This document shows positions 21,773-35,200 of a stretch of DNA of 64,000 bases, one piece after another; position 1 is the stretch's first letter, and each line of letters begins with the position of its first letter. Both the position numbers and the translations under genes were made by a program. Origin of the DNA: Macrostomum hystrix (lineage: Eukaryota; Platyhelminthes; Macrostomidae). Location: NCBI GenBank assembly GCA_950097015.1, contig CATNEN010000039.1, forward strand, positions 744,001-808,000, written 5' to 3'. Under the pieces are notes generated by a model that saw only the letters and a program-made list of their open reading frames with translations, was not told where the DNA came from and did not search any database.

Positions 21773-21886
21773 GGAGACAGGTCTCCCCACACCTGTCTCC
21801 CCACACCTGTCTCCCCACACCTGTCTCCCCACACCTGTCTCCCCACACCTGTCTCCCCACACCTGTCTCCCCACACCTGTCTCCTC
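21773..21886. repeat. 14-bp minisatellite
   Basis: Eight copies of CTCCCCACACCTGT directly abutting the CTG-rich array. Confidence 0.93.
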
Positions 21887-22340
21887 ACCAGAATCCGGGC
21901 GCCGCTGCAACCTTGGGCTCAAAGCAATGGCCATCTCGCTAATAGCTGCCGAGAAGCGGCCTCGAATGCTGGAGAACAAATCTGACATGCCGGGCGAGCC
22001 AGCCCCTTAGCTTGCTCTTTTGCGCTGAAAAAGCTGTCAAAACTCCCGCACACCCGAGCTCCCGACCTCCCGAGCAGCTGTTATATGGACCAACGCGGAT
22101 GCGCAGCTGCCTCGCGGGCCCTGATTGGCTGAGGGCAGTCGGCACTGAAGCAGTTTTTTGCTGTTTCGGGAGACAGCCCGCGATATTCCGTGGATCCAGA
22201 GCACGAATATACGCGACTAAGACAATAGAAAGCAATCATTCTCATTGCAAGCCCTTCAAAAACCGGATGACACGATTGAGTCTGAGAAAGCGGAAAAGCA
22301 CGTTTTATCCAAAAAAAGGACAATTTGGATAAGACACGTA
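21887..22340. other. Unique spacer between two arrays
   Basis: Unique sequence with no defended exon, RNA gene or element. Confidence 0.4.
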
Positions 22341-23665
22341 GGAGGAGGATTGGAGACAGGAGGAGGGGAGGATGCGGTGACTACAGGAGGAGTGAGGGGA
22401 GATTCGGTGAGTAGATGTAAGACAGGAGGAGTGAGGGGAGATTCGGTGAGTAGATGTGAAACAGGAGGAGTGAGGGGAGATTCGGTGAGTAGATGTGAGA
22501 CAGGAGGAGTGAGGGGAGATTCGGTGAGTAGATGTGAGACAGGAGGAGTGAGGGGAGATTCGGTGAGTAGATGTGAGACAGGCGGAGTGAGGGGAGATTC
22601 GGTGAGTAGATGTGAAACAGGAGGAGTGAGGGGAGATTCGGTGAGTAGATGTGAGACAGGAGGAGTGAGGGGAGATTCGGTGAGTAGATGTGAGACAGGA
22701 GGAGTGAGGGGAGATTCGGTGAGTAGATGTAAGACAGGAGGAGTGAGGGGAGATTCGGTGAGTAGATGTAAGACAGGAGGAGTGAGGGGAGATTCGGTGA
22801 GTAGATGTGAAACAGGAGGAGTGAGGGGAAATTCGGTGAGTAGATGTGAGACAGGAGGAGTGAGGGGAGATTCGGTGAGTAGATGTAAGACAGGAGGAGT
22901 GAGGGGAGATTCGGTGAGTAGATGTGAGACAGGAGGAGTGAGGGGAGATTCGGTGAGTAGATGTGAGACAGGAGGAGTGAGGGGAGATTCGGTGAGTAGA
23001 TGTGAGACAGGAGGAGTGAGGGGAGATTCGGTGAGTAGATGTGAGACAGGAGGAGTGAGGGGAGATTCGGTGAGTAGATGTAAGACAGGAGGAGTGAGGG
23101 GAGATTCGGTGAGTAGATGTGAAACAGGAGGAGTGAGGGGAGATTCGGTGAGTAGATGTGAGACAGGAGGAGTGAGGGGAGATTCGGTGAGTAGATGTGA
23201 GACAGGAGGAGTGAGGGGAGATTCGGTGAGTAGATGTGAGACAGGAGGAGTGAGGGGAGATTCGGTGAGTAGATGTGAAACAGGAGGAGTGAGGGGAGAT
23301 TCGGTGAGTAGATGTAAGACAGGAGGAGTGAGGGGAGATTCGGTGAGTAGATGTGAGACAGGAGGAGTGAGGGGAGATTCGGTGAGTAGATGTGAGACAG
23401 GAGGAGTGAGGGGAGATTCGGTGAGTAGATGTGAAACAGGAGGAGTGAGGGGAGATTCGGTGAGTAGATGTAAGACAGGAGGAGTGAGGGGAGATTCGGT
23501 GAGTAGATGTGAGACAGGAGGAGTGAGGGGAGATTCGGTGAGTAGATGTGAAACAGGAGGAGTGAGGGGAGATTCGGTGAGTAGATGTAAGACAGGAGGA
23601 GTGAGGGGAGATTCGGTGAGTAGATGTGAGACATAAGGAGTGAGGGGAGATGCGGTGAGTAGATG
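22341..23665. repeat. 39-bp minisatellite with GTGAGT in every unit
   Basis: About 33 copies of a 39-bp unit, GATTCGGTGAGTAGATGTGA followed by GACAGGAGGAGTGAGGGGA, with GAA/GAG/AAG variants. Each copy contains CG|GTGAGTAG, a strong 5' splice-site match on the + strand. The unit is 13 codons long, so frames stay open for over 400 residues on both strands; these are judged artefacts. Confidence 0.95.
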
Positions 23666-24387
23666 ACAGTGGGTGAAAGGCAGCAGGTGAATGTGGCGTG
23701 AAAGGCTAATTAGTGGACAGGAAAATTTAAATTGAGAAAATCAATAAACTGGTCAGGAATCAGAGAGTAGAGATGCACTATGCACAGGCAGAATTACCAC
23801 TCTCAGCTCGAGTCCATTGAGGCATTAATGCAGAAATTCCTTCACGACTAGCTCAGCAAAGCACTCGCAATTAATTATTCCTAACATCATTGTGGACTGG
23901 CAAGGATATAATAGCATGTGCCTGTCTGTCGAGTCGCTGATGAAAGCCGCATATGATCGAGCGCGCATTAGTGATCAATACAGATTCCGCAAGATACCGG
24001 TGGATAATGCACTCGCAGGACCTATAAAGTATAGATCTAGAGCAGGATTATTGTATTGCAAGCCAAATACTCGCGCGCTGCAAAAGAATATAATGTCACT
24101 AGGCCTGCCATGTCAATAAAAGCAGAGAAGAATTAAGACGCTGCAAGAACATTCATGAATTTGTATAGTGATATCGCTGCTTTTCGCTGTGATGTCTATA
24201 GTTTTTCCGGGACATGGCCAGAGCTTATAGATAGTAAAATCGATAGCTCACGGGAATGTACGGGAATGTATGTGGCGTAAAATCGATAGCTCACTGGAAT
24301 GTACGGGAATGTATGTGGCGTAAAATCGCGAAAATTTCTTTTTAGGCGCACAAAAATTATGTAGTTTTTGAGCTTGACTCTTTAGCT
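23666..24387. other. AT-rich spacer with a short direct repeat
   Basis: No exon recognised. A roughly 44-bp direct repeat (TAAAATCGATAGCTCAC...GGAATGTATGTGGCG) occurs twice at about 24235-24325. Confidence 0.5.
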
Positions 24388-25317
24388 CAGGGGTCGGCAA
24401 ACTCCGGCCCGCGGGCCAGATGCGGCCTTCAAAGCTCCCAAATCCGACCCGTTGCCACTTCCAACACCTATAGTATCCTGTCTCATCTCTTTCTCATCTG
24501 AAGATGGAGAGTCTCATCTCTCCCGTGTCACCTCTTCTCTGTCTCATTTATCCCATGTCTCATCTTATCTCATCTCTGACTATAAGTCCCTCCCCTGTCT
24601 CATCTGTCCCGAGTATTATCTCTCCCATCTCATCTCATCTCTGTCTCAGTCTCGTCTATCCCATGCCTCACCTCTCCAGTGTCTCATCTAACCCGAGTCT
24701 CATCTCTTTCCTGTCACATCTCTCCCCTGTCTCATCTCTTCCCTGACTCATCTCTCCCCTGTCTTACACTCTTATATCTTTCCTGTCTTATTTCTCCACT
24801 GCGTCTCATCTCTCCCCTGTCTCATCTCTCCCCTGTCTTACACTCATATCTTTCCTGTCTTATTTCTCCACTGTCTCATCTCTCCCCTGTCTTACACTCA
24901 TATATTTCCTGCCTTATTTCTCCCCTGTCTCATCTCTCCCCTGTCTTATCTCTCCCGTCCATCTCTCCCCTATTTTATCTCTCCCCTGTCTCATCTCTCC
25001 CCTGTCTCATCTCTCCCCTGTCTCATCTCTCCCCCTGTCTCATCTCTCCCCTGTCTCATCTCTCCCCCTGTCTCATCTCTCCCCTGTCTCATCTCTCCCC
25101 CTGTCTCATCTCTCCCCTGTCTCATCTCTCCCCTGTCTCATCTCTCCCCTGTCTCATGCATCTCTCCCCTGTCTTATCTCTTCTGTCTCATTTCTACCTG
25201 TCTCATCTATCCTGTGTCTCATCTCACTCCTTTCTCATATTCCTACAATTAATGCGGCCCGCTATCGTATTTTAGGTTCTCTCCGTGGCCCGCACGCTAA
25301 TAAGTTTGCTGACCCTA
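24388..25317. mobile_element. Non-autonomous hAT-like element with an internal minisatellite (copy 1)
   Basis: Left end CAGGGGTCGGCAAACT and right end AGTTTGCTGACCCTA form imperfect terminal inverted repeats. GGCCCGCGGGCCAGATGCGGCC lies inside the left end and GCGGCCCGCT plus GTGGCCCGC near the right. About 740 bp in the middle are 16-17-bp repeats of GTCTCATCTCTCCCCT. The right end is mutated (CCCTA instead of CCCCTG), and only TAGCT of a target duplication can be seen. It is related to the cleaner copy at 59720-60362. Confidence 0.75.
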
Positions 25318-25666
25318 GCTTCTCGTTTTTACGTGCACTGAAATATGCGAAAATAGGCTTAATCGATATTATAGGGACTTAGTTTTTAGTAGTGGTCAAC
25401 CTTCTTTTTTCAGCAAATTTAATTAAATCATTAAAGGTAACATTAAGTAAATTCATTTGTTTACCATATGCAACGATCATTCTTTTTGTTAAATCTACAC
25501 TTTCTAAAAAATAACTGTCTGGCCCAATTTAAAATGCAAATTGAATTAAGGCTATAATGATATGATATATTAGGGCTCAAAGAAAATTAATTTCGAGTCT
25601 TAAAGTTATAAAACATTTTTCATGTGATATTGTTGAACAATAATTTAGCTATTCGAATAAAAAAGT

Positions 25667-28476
25667 ATGGCAAAATACGTTGAAAAGTTAACTCGTCTAC
25701 GAGAGGCCATAAAGATTAATGGTGGATTAAAAAACGCTTTATTTACACTTTACAGGTAAGACAAGTGCAAGTGAGTTAGCTATGTCTATATGTTAGTGGT
25801 ATTTTAAAGCCAAGGATATCCTAATAGATAATAAAGCCAAGGATAATATTCCTTAAATCAAAACAATAGGTAATAAAAAATCGAAGTAGTTATTCTAAAT
25901 TTTACTACTTTTGACCTTGGTCTAAGCTTAGATTCAGGGGCATTCTTTTCGAATCTTTCGTTTAACTGTTTTTATAAAAAGTTTCATTTCAAATCGATGC
26001 TAGAACATTGGGAAATTATTTTGAAATGATGGGAAACAATTAAACAATCAGAGCAATGATATGGTGAGTGTGCTCTGCAGGTCCAAATTGTGTCAAAATT
26101 CAGTAGGGGTAATAGGCCTATTAAGGCAGTTTGGATGAATCCGGTCCATTTCGGCGACAAGTCATTTCAGCGACAACCATTTTGGCGACAAGTCATTTCA
26201 GCGACAACCACTTCGGCGACAAACATTGAAACCACAGTAATAATGGATCTGATAGTGTTTGCTTATTGAGTATGTAATGTATTTGATTCTTCTACTTGTT
26301 AATGTTTTCCTGTTATAGTATTTATTTTAACATGTAATATAAATAGCGAGTTTGGATCAGTTTGGTCCACACTCTATGTGCGTCAACCTCACCTGTCTTA
26401 CTTTATAAGTAGCATCGTTTGCCGTCACCAATATTTTATAACTAACATGTTCGTTATCGACTTCATTATTCTACACAGGTAGAAGTGCTGTCGCGACTTT
26501 CGTCTCTGCCTTGTGTCCTCTATTCACTCTTTCGTTCTCTGCACTTTTCTTGTTTACATTGTCCAGTTCAGTCTAGTTCTTTCTCTCTCGTTATCTCTGC
26601 GGCTTGTTCCACGACTTCAAAAGTATTGTCGCCGAAATGGTTGTCGCCGAAATGACTTGTCGCCGAAATGGTTGTTGCCGAAATGACTTGTCGCCGAAAT
26701 GGACTGTTTCCGTTTGGATCCACAATAAATGATGGTGCTCCCAGGTGGCCTCCTGGCATGGTGTTTATAGACTTTAAGCATGTGTTAGTTAACAGTAGAA
26801 AATTAGTAGACTGTATTAGCAGAATACAGAAAATGTGCTAATACTTCCCCTCCCACTAACCAGCTCATCTCTTTTGGCCATTGACCATTTTGCTTTTATC
26901 TCCCCCACACTAAACATTTGCCACAGACAAGTTCTGTACCCCAGAAGCAGGCCCAGTTCGTAAAGTACAAAAAAGGAACCTTAATTTTTCAAATTCCAAG
27001 TTGTTGCATTAATTTGAAATGGAACTTTTCAGAAAAAAACTGTTTAATGATCTATCTGAAAAGAATGCCAATTTAGCTTGTTAAGGCAAAGGAAATATTG
27101 TAATTTTGTTTTGATTTACAAGGGATGAAGATTAAGAGAGTGGGTTATGTGTTTGCCTCTTGTCCATCAAGCTAAGCTAGATTATCAAGGTAGTCCCTGG
27201 CCAATATCTAGTCAAGAGAAAAAAAGAAACAAAATTCAAATGTAAAGCACTAAAGGTCTTGCAAGTTATGGATGAGCCTGTTAAAACTTTTAACATAACA
27301 TGAACATAACAGAACATTATTTGACATAATATGAATAGTATCAAGATATAATATTTCTCTATGAGCAGCATGATAGTCAGATAGAAAACTGTTGTACTTT
27401 GTTTTGGGTAATTATTTTTATATACACTTCAGCCATCAGCCATATGAATCATGGAAGAATGGTCATGGGAATGGTCACGCAATGGTCACTAGAAACAGTC
27501 ACAGAATCACGGTGAATGGTTACATGTTGACCCCAGTTTGATAAAATGAAAGTAACACAAAATGGTCACAGGCCTTTTTGTAACCATTCCATTTGATATG
27601 GGAAAAGCCTTTTATTTTAGAATAAATCATAAAATAATTAAACCAAAAATTCATTTGTGATAGCATGCAACTTTTAAAATTGTACACTAATGTGGCATGA
27701 AGAAATGTCTATGGCTTTAAAGGCTACAATAACTTGGAGGGCCTTCAAATGGAAATGTGAATATTGAGATTCAGTCAAGCACAATTTTATTGCTTTCTGC
27801 TTACTTATTTTCTGCAATGCATACAAGTACCCTTGTTCAGCATTCCAGTAATATAGTGTGCGCTGTGTAGTGCACAATAGCTTACCCTCAGGTTATGATG
27901 ACATGGCAGCAAAACAAAAAAAACTATTTACTACTAGTATGTGATAAACTGTTAATTTATATTCACTTGTTTTTTGGACTATAATTATATAATCATGAAA
28001 TCATACTGAATAAGTCAAATGCCAGATTTTGAATTTTGCAGTATTGGCTAATAATTTTACATTGTTTAACAAATCCTGTGTCTAACAGCCAATCATAGTC
28101 TCTAAAAGCTAGCACCCGTTCTCCCTCCTTGGCCAGCACTGACGAGCTGAAGTGGGGCAAGTTGGTTGGTGAGGACAAATATGGCAACAAGTATTTTGAG
28201 AACAATGAGTACTTCATGGGCCGCAACCGCTGGGTGCACTATGCGCCCAAGTATGGCCTGGAGTATGACAGCTCCCAGGTCCCATCTGAGTGGCACCGCT
28301 GGCTGCACTGCATGACAGACGACCCACCCAACAAGGTGGCGCCCTCACCGCAGCACAAATGGCTTGCCGATCACGAGCCAAATCCCACCGGCATTAATCC
28401 GAAGCGCGAGTACGTGCCCTACTCCACCACGCGGCCTAAGATCGAGGCGTGGAAACCGCCTAGCAGCTCGAATTGA
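25667..28476 (+). CDS. NDUFA12: NADH:ubiquinone oxidoreductase subunit NDUFA12 (B17.2)
   Basis: Two exons: 25667-25755 (89 nt, with ATG) and 28137-28476, joined in phase 2 across a 2.38-kb GT-AG intron. The product is 142 residues; human NDUFA12 has 145. Exon 1 carries the family N-terminus ending GGLKNALFTLY. Exon 2 shows LVGEDKYGNKYFENN, FMGRNRWVHYA, SEWHRWLHCMTDDPP, and EYVPYSTTRPKIEAWKPP, all diagnostic of this accessory subunit of mitochondrial complex I. The start at 25667 is the only Met that gives the conserved N-terminus. AATAAA at 28972-28977 is a likely poly(A) signal, giving a 3' UTR of about 500 nt. The intron contains a 575-bp transposon. The 8.4-kb satellite starts about 230 bp beyond the signal. 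Confidence 0.95.
25756..26136. other. NDUFA12 intron, left unique part
   Basis: AT-rich intronic sequence from the exon 1 donor (GTAAGA) to the transposon at 26137. Confidence 0.8.
26137..26711. mobile_element. 575-bp MITE-like element with TTCGGCGACAA ends
   Basis: It is flanked by a perfect 8-bp duplication, GTTTGGAT (26129-26136 and 26712-26719). The ends are inverted: GTCCATTTCGGCGACAAGTC on the left is matched by its complement on the right. Within each end the motif CATTTCGGCGACAA recurs 3-5 times in tandem. The interior is AT-rich with no transposase frame. The 8-bp duplication is compatible with hAT-type or related transposases; the superfamily is otherwise unassigned. Confidence 0.8.
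26712..28136. other. NDUFA12 intron, right unique part
   Basis: AT-rich intronic sequence ending in the CTCCCTCCTTGGCCAG acceptor. No nested gene recognised. Confidence 0.7.
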
Positions 28477-29202
28477 TTCTCCTGAACATCCCAGCGAACT
28501 CTGTGACTCACTGCTGACTGTCACTAGCATTAGGTGACAGTCACTGCTCTGACTATTCTGTTAGTGTCTGTTAGTGTCAGTTTTCTGTGTAACGAGAAAC
28601 CAGACCTGCTTGCCTTGTCTACAAGACGCATTGGCTGCACCTAACTAGCCCAATATTCTAAGAAAGCTAATGAATTTGATGGTTTAGTTTGTAGCGTAGC
28701 AAGCTGCTCTGAGACTATCTACATGAGCTACACATCAGTTATTTCCTGTAGCACATCATGAATTACCACAGTGCAGCTCCTAGCTTAGTGTCTATGGCAG
28801 CCTTAGCTCTGTTGACATGTCAACCAGTTCGCTCGCAGACCCGGGTGAATTCAACTAATTCTATGTAGATCTTTGCTATGACCCACTGCCTTCTGTGAAG
28901 GCCCTCTTGTTCAGTGGCTGCCACGTGCCCGCCCCCTGCATGCTGAACTGCTGCCTGCTCACTGGCCCAGAAATAAACTGCCCAGCCTGTGAGCCGGCAT
29001 CTACCCTTTTAACCCTCCCTCGATAGTTATTAGCAGAGGTGCAGCCTTTCACAGCCCAGAGTGCGCACCGATTTAAAAACAATATATACGCGCAGCACTG
29101 CTCATAGAAATTCCTCCTATTTAGTCAAAACACTAAATAGACTGACCAAGGCAATAGTGTTTCCAGTTTTCTTTATTTGCTCTTTTATCTAATACTAACT
29201 AA
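28477..29202. other. NDUFA12 3' UTR and flank
   Basis: It contains short direct repeats (TAGTGTCTGTTAGTGTCAG) and the AATAAA at 28972-28977. Nothing else recognised. Confidence 0.6.
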
Positions 29203-32200
29203 CAGCCAGATATGCTGAATACTAGCCAGATATGCTGAATAATAGCCAGATATGCTGAATACCAGCTAGATATGCTGAATAGTAGCCAGATATGCTGAAT
29301 ACCAGCCAGATATGCTGAATAGTAGCCAGATATGCTGAATAATAGCCAGATATGCTGAATACCAGCTAGATATGCTGAATAGTAGCCAGATATGCTGAAT
29401 ACCAGCCAGATATGCTGAATAGTAGCCAGATATGCTGAATAGTAGCCAGATATGTTGAATACTAGCCAGATATGCTGAATACCAGCCAGATATGCTGAAT
29501 ACCAGCCAGATATGCTGAATAGTAGCCAGATATGCTGAATAGTAGCCAGATATGCTGAATACCAGCCAGATATGCTGAATAGTAGCCAGATATGCTGAAT
29601 ACCAGCCAGATATGCTGAATAGTAGCCAGATATGCTGAATACCAGCTAGATATGCTGAATAGTAGCCAGATATGCTGAATACCAGCCAGATATGCTGAAT
29701 AGTAGCCAGATATGCTGAATAGTAGCCACATATGCTGAATAGTAGCTAGATATGCTGAATAGTAGCCAGATATGCTGAATAGTAGCCAGATATGCTGAAT
29801 AGTAGCCAGATATGCTGAATAGTTGCCAGATATGCTGAATAGTAGCCAGATATGCTGAATAATAGCCAGATATGCTGAATAGTAGCCAGATATGCTGAAT
29901 ACTAGCCAGATATGCTGAATACTAGCCAGATATGCTGAATAGTAGCCAGATATGCTGAATACTAGCCAGATATGCTGAATAGTAGCCAGATATGCTGAAT
30001 ACCAGCTAGATATGCTGAATAGTAGCCAGATATGCTGAATACCAGCCAGATATGCTGAATAGTAGCCAGATATGCTGAATACTAGCCAGATATGCTGAAT
30101 ACCAGCTAGATATGCTGAATAGTAGCCAGATATGCTGAATACCAGCCAGATATGCTGAATACTAGCCAGATATGCTGAATACCAGCCAGATATGCTGAAT
30201 ACCAGCCAGATATGCTGAATACCAGCCAGATATGCTGAATAGTAGCCAGATATGCTGAATACTAGCCAGATATGCTGAATAGTAGCCAGATATGCTGAAT
30301 ACCAGCTAGATATGCTGAATAGTAGCCAGATATGCTGAATACCAGCCAGATATGCTGAATACCAGCCAGATATGCTTAATACCAGCCAGATATGCTGAAT
30401 ACCAGCTAGATATGCTGAATAGTAGCCAGATATGCTGAATAGTAGCCAGATATGCTGAATAGTAGCCAGATATGCTGAATACCAGCTAGATATGCTGAAT
30501 AGTAGCCAGATATGCTGAATAGTAGCCAGATATGCTGAATACCAGCCAGATATGCTGAATACCAGCTAGATATGCTGAATAGTAGCCAGATATGCTGAAT
30601 AGTAGCCAGATATGCTGAATACCAGCCAGATATGCTGAATAGTAGCCAGATATGCTGAATAGTAGCCAGATATGCTGAATACTAGCCAGATATGCTGAAT
30701 ACAAGCCAGATATGCTGAATACCAGCCAGATATGCTGAATACCAGCCAGATATGCTGAATAGTAGCCAGATATGCTGAATACTAGCCAGATATGCTGAAT
30801 AGTAGCCAGATATGCTGAATACCAGCTAGATATGCTGAATAGTAGCCAGATATGCTGAATACCAGCCAGATATGCTGAATACCAGCTAGATATGCTGAAT
30901 ACTAGCCAGATATGCTGAATACAAGCCAGATATGCTGAATACCAGCCAGATATGCTGAATACCAGCCAGATATGCTGAATACCAGCCAGATATGCTAAAT
31001 ACCAGCCAGATATGCTGAATAGTAGCCAGATATGCTGAATACCAGCCAGATATGCTGAATAGTAGCCAGATATGCTGAATACCAGCCAGATATGCTGAAT
31101 AGTAGCCAGATATGCTGAATACTAGCCAGATATGCTGAATACCAGCTAGATATGCTGAATAGTAGCCAGATGCTGAATAGTAGCCAGATATGCTGAATAC
31201 CAGCCAGATATGCTGAATAGTAGCCAGATATGCTGAATAGTAGCCAGATATGCTGAATACTAGCCAGATATGCTGAATACAAGCCAGATATGCTGAATAC
31301 CAGCCAGATATGCTGAATACCAGCCAGATATGCTGAATAGTAGCCAGATATGCTGAATACTAGCCAGATATGCTGAATAGTAGCCAGATATGCTGAATAC
31401 CAGCTAGATATGCTGAATAGTAGCCAGATATGCTGAATACCAGCCAGATATGCTGAATACCAGCTAGATATGCTGAATAGTAGCCAGATATGCTGAATAC
31501 CAGCCAGATATGCTGAATACCAGCTAGATATGCTGAATAGTAGCCAGATATGCTGAATAGTAGCCAGATATGCTGAATAGTAGCCAGATATGCTGAATAC
31601 CAGCCAGATATGCTGAATAGTAGCCAGATATGCTGAATACTAGCCAGATATGCTGAATAGTAGCCAGATATGCTGAATACCAGCTAGATATGCTGAATAG
31701 TAGCCAGATATGCTGAATACCAGCCAGATATGCTGAATAGTAGCCAGATATGCTGAATAGTAGCCACATATGCTGAATAGTAGCTAGATATGCTGAATAG
31801 TAGCCAGATATGCTGAATAGTAGCCAGATATGCTGAATAGTAGCCAGATATGCTGAATAGTAGCCAGATATGCTGAATAGTAGCCAGATATGCTGAATAC
31901 TAGCCAGATATGCTGAATACTAGCCAGATATGCTGAATACTAGCCAGATATGCTGAATACTAGCCAGATATGCTGAATAGTAGCCAGATATGCTGAATAC
32001 CAGCTAGATATGCTGAATAGTAGCCAGATATGCTGAATACCAGCCAGATATGCTGAATAGTAGCCAGATATGCTGAATACTAGCCAGATATGCTGAATAC
32101 CAGCTAGATATGCTGAATAGTAGCCAGATATGCTGAATACCAGCCAGATATGCTGAATACTAGCCAGATATGCTGAATACCAGCCAGATATGCTGAATAC

Positions 32201-35200
32201 CAGCCAGATATGCTGAATACCAGCCAGATATGCTGAATAGTAGCCAGATATGCTGAATACTAGCCAGATATGCTGAATAGTAGCCAGATATGCTGAATAC
32301 CAGCTAGATATGCTGAATAGTAGCCAGATATGCTGAATACCAGCCAGATATGCTGAATACCAGCCAGATATGCTGAATACCAGCCAGATATGCTGAATAC
32401 CAGCTAGATATGCTGAATAGTAGCCAGATATGCTGAATAGTAGCCAGATATGCTGAATACCAGCTAGATATGCTGAATAGTAGCCAGATATGCTGAATAG
32501 TAGCCAGATATGCTGAATACCAGCCAGATATGCTGAATACCAGCTAGATATGCTGAATAGTAGCCAGATATGCTGAATAGTAGCCAGATATGCTGAATAC
32601 CAGCCAGATATGCTGAATAGTAGCCAGATATGCTGAATAGTAGCCAGATATGCTGAATACTAGCCAGATATGCTGAATACAAGCCAGATATGCTGAATAC
32701 CAGCCAGATATGCTGAATACCAGCCAGATATGCTGAATAGTAGCCAGATATGCTGAATACCAGCTAGATATGCTGAATACTAGCCAGATATGCTGAATAC
32801 CAGCCAGATATGCTGAATACCAGCTAGATATGCTGAATACTAGCCAGATATGCTGAATACCAGCCAGATATGCTGAATACCAGCCAGATATGCTGAATAC
32901 CAGCCAGATATGCTGAATAGTAGCCAGATATGCTGAATACCAGCCAGATATGCTGAATAGTAGCCAGATATGCTGAATACCAGCCAGATATGCTGAATAG
33001 TAGCCAGATATGCTGAATACTAGCCAGATATGCCGAATACCAGCTAGATATGCTGAATAGTAGCCAGATGCTGAATAGTAGCCAGATATGCTGAATACCA
33101 GCCAGATATGCTGAATAGTAGCCAGATATGCTGAATAGTAGCCAGATATGCTGAATACTAGCCAGATATGCTGAATACAAGCCAGATATGCTGAATACCA
33201 GCCAGATATGCTGAATACCAGCCAGATATGCTGAATAGTAGCCAGATATGCTGAATAGTAGCCAGATATGCTGAATAGTAGCCAGATATGCTGAATACCA
33301 GCCAGATATGCTGAATAGTAGCCAGATATGCTGAATACTAGCCAGATATGCTGAATAGTAGCCAGATATGCTGAATAGTAGCCAGATATGCTGAATAGTA
33401 GCCAGATATGCTGAATAGTAGCCAGATATGCTGAATACTAGCCAGATATGCTGAATACCAGCTAGATATGCTGAATAGTAGCCAGATATGCTGAATACCA
33501 GCCAGATATGCTGAATACCAGCCAGATATGCTGAATAGTAGCCAGATATGCTGAATAGTAGCCAGATATGCTGAATACCAGCTAGATATGCTGAATACTA
33601 GCCAGATATGCTGAATACAAGCCAGATATGCTGAATACCAGCCAGATATGCTGAATACCAGCCAGATATGCTGAATACCAGCCAGATATGCTGAATACCA
33701 GCCAGATATGCTGAATACCAGCCAGATATGCTGAATACCAGCCAGATATGCTGAATACCAGCCAGATATGCTGAATACAAGCCAGATATGCTGAATAGTA
33801 GCCAGATATGCTGAATAGTAGCCAGATATGCTGAATAGTAGCCAGATATGCTGAATACCAGCCAGATATGCTGAATATTAGCCAGATATGCTGAATACCA
33901 GCCAGATATGCTGAATACCAGCCAGATATGCTGAATATTAGCCAGATATGCTGAATACCAGCCAGATATGCTGAATACCAGCCAGATATGCTGAATACCA
34001 GCCAGATATGCTGAATAGTAGCCAGATATGCTGAATAGTAGCCAGATATGCTGAATAGTAGCCAGATATGCTGAATAGTAGCCAGATATGCTGAATAGTA
34101 GCCAGATATGCTGAATACCAGCCAGATATGCTGAATAGTAGCCAGATATGCTGAATACCAGCCAGATATGCTGAATACCAGCCAGATATGCTGAATAGTA
34201 GCCAGATATGCTGAATACCAGCCAGATATGCTGAATAGTAGCCAGATATGCTGAATACCAGCCAGATATGCTGAATAGTAGCCAGATATGCTGAATACTA
34301 GCCAGATATGCTGAATAATAGCCAGATATGCTGAATACTAGCCAGATATGCTGAATACTAGCCAGATATGCTGAATACCAGCCAGATATGCTGAATAGTA
34401 GCCAGATATGCTGAATACTAGCCAGATATGCTGAATACTAGCCAGATATGCTGAATACCAGCCAGATATGCTGAATAGTAGCCAGATATGCTGAATACCA
34501 GCTAGATATGCTGAATAGTAGCCAGATATGCTGAATAGTAGCCAGATATGCTGAATACCAGCCAGATATGCTGAATAGTAGCCAGATATGCTGAATACCA
34601 GCCAGATATGCTGAATAGTAGCCAGATATGCTGAATACTAGCCAGATATGCTGAATACCAGCTAGATATGCTGAATAGTAGCCAGATGCTGAATAGTAGC
34701 CAGATATGCTGAATACCAGCCAGATATGCTGAATAGTAGCCAGATATGCTGAATAGTAGCCAGATATGCTGAATACTAGCCAGATATGCTGAATACAAGC
34801 CAGATATGCTGAATACCAGCCAGATATGCTGAATACCAGCCAGATATGCTGAATAGTAGCCAGATATGCTGAATAGTAGCCAGATATGCTGAATAGTAGC
34901 CAGATATGCTGAATACCAGCCAGATATGCTGAATAGTAGCCAGATATGCTGAATACTAGCCAGATATGCTGAATAGTAGCCAGATATGCTGAATAGTAGC
35001 CAGATATGCTGAATAGTAGCCAGATATGCTGAATAGTAGCCAGATATGCTGAATACTAGCCAGATATGCTGAATACCAGCTAGATATGCTGAATAGTAGC
35101 CAGATATGCTGAATACCAGCCAGATATGCTGAATACCAGCCAGATATGCTGAATACCAGCCAGATATGCTGAATAGTAGCCAGATATGCTGAATACCAGC

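Noticed and set aside
20928-21942. Ser/Ala/Gln-rich and Leu/Cys-rich frames of 150-310 residues
   Set aside because: Translations of the CTG-type array on both strands, with no start context or flanking domain.
22245-23636. 463-residue + frame and 417-residue - frame
   Set aside because: Pure translation of the 39-bp array (13 codons per unit); no codon bias, no non-repeat domain, open on both strands.
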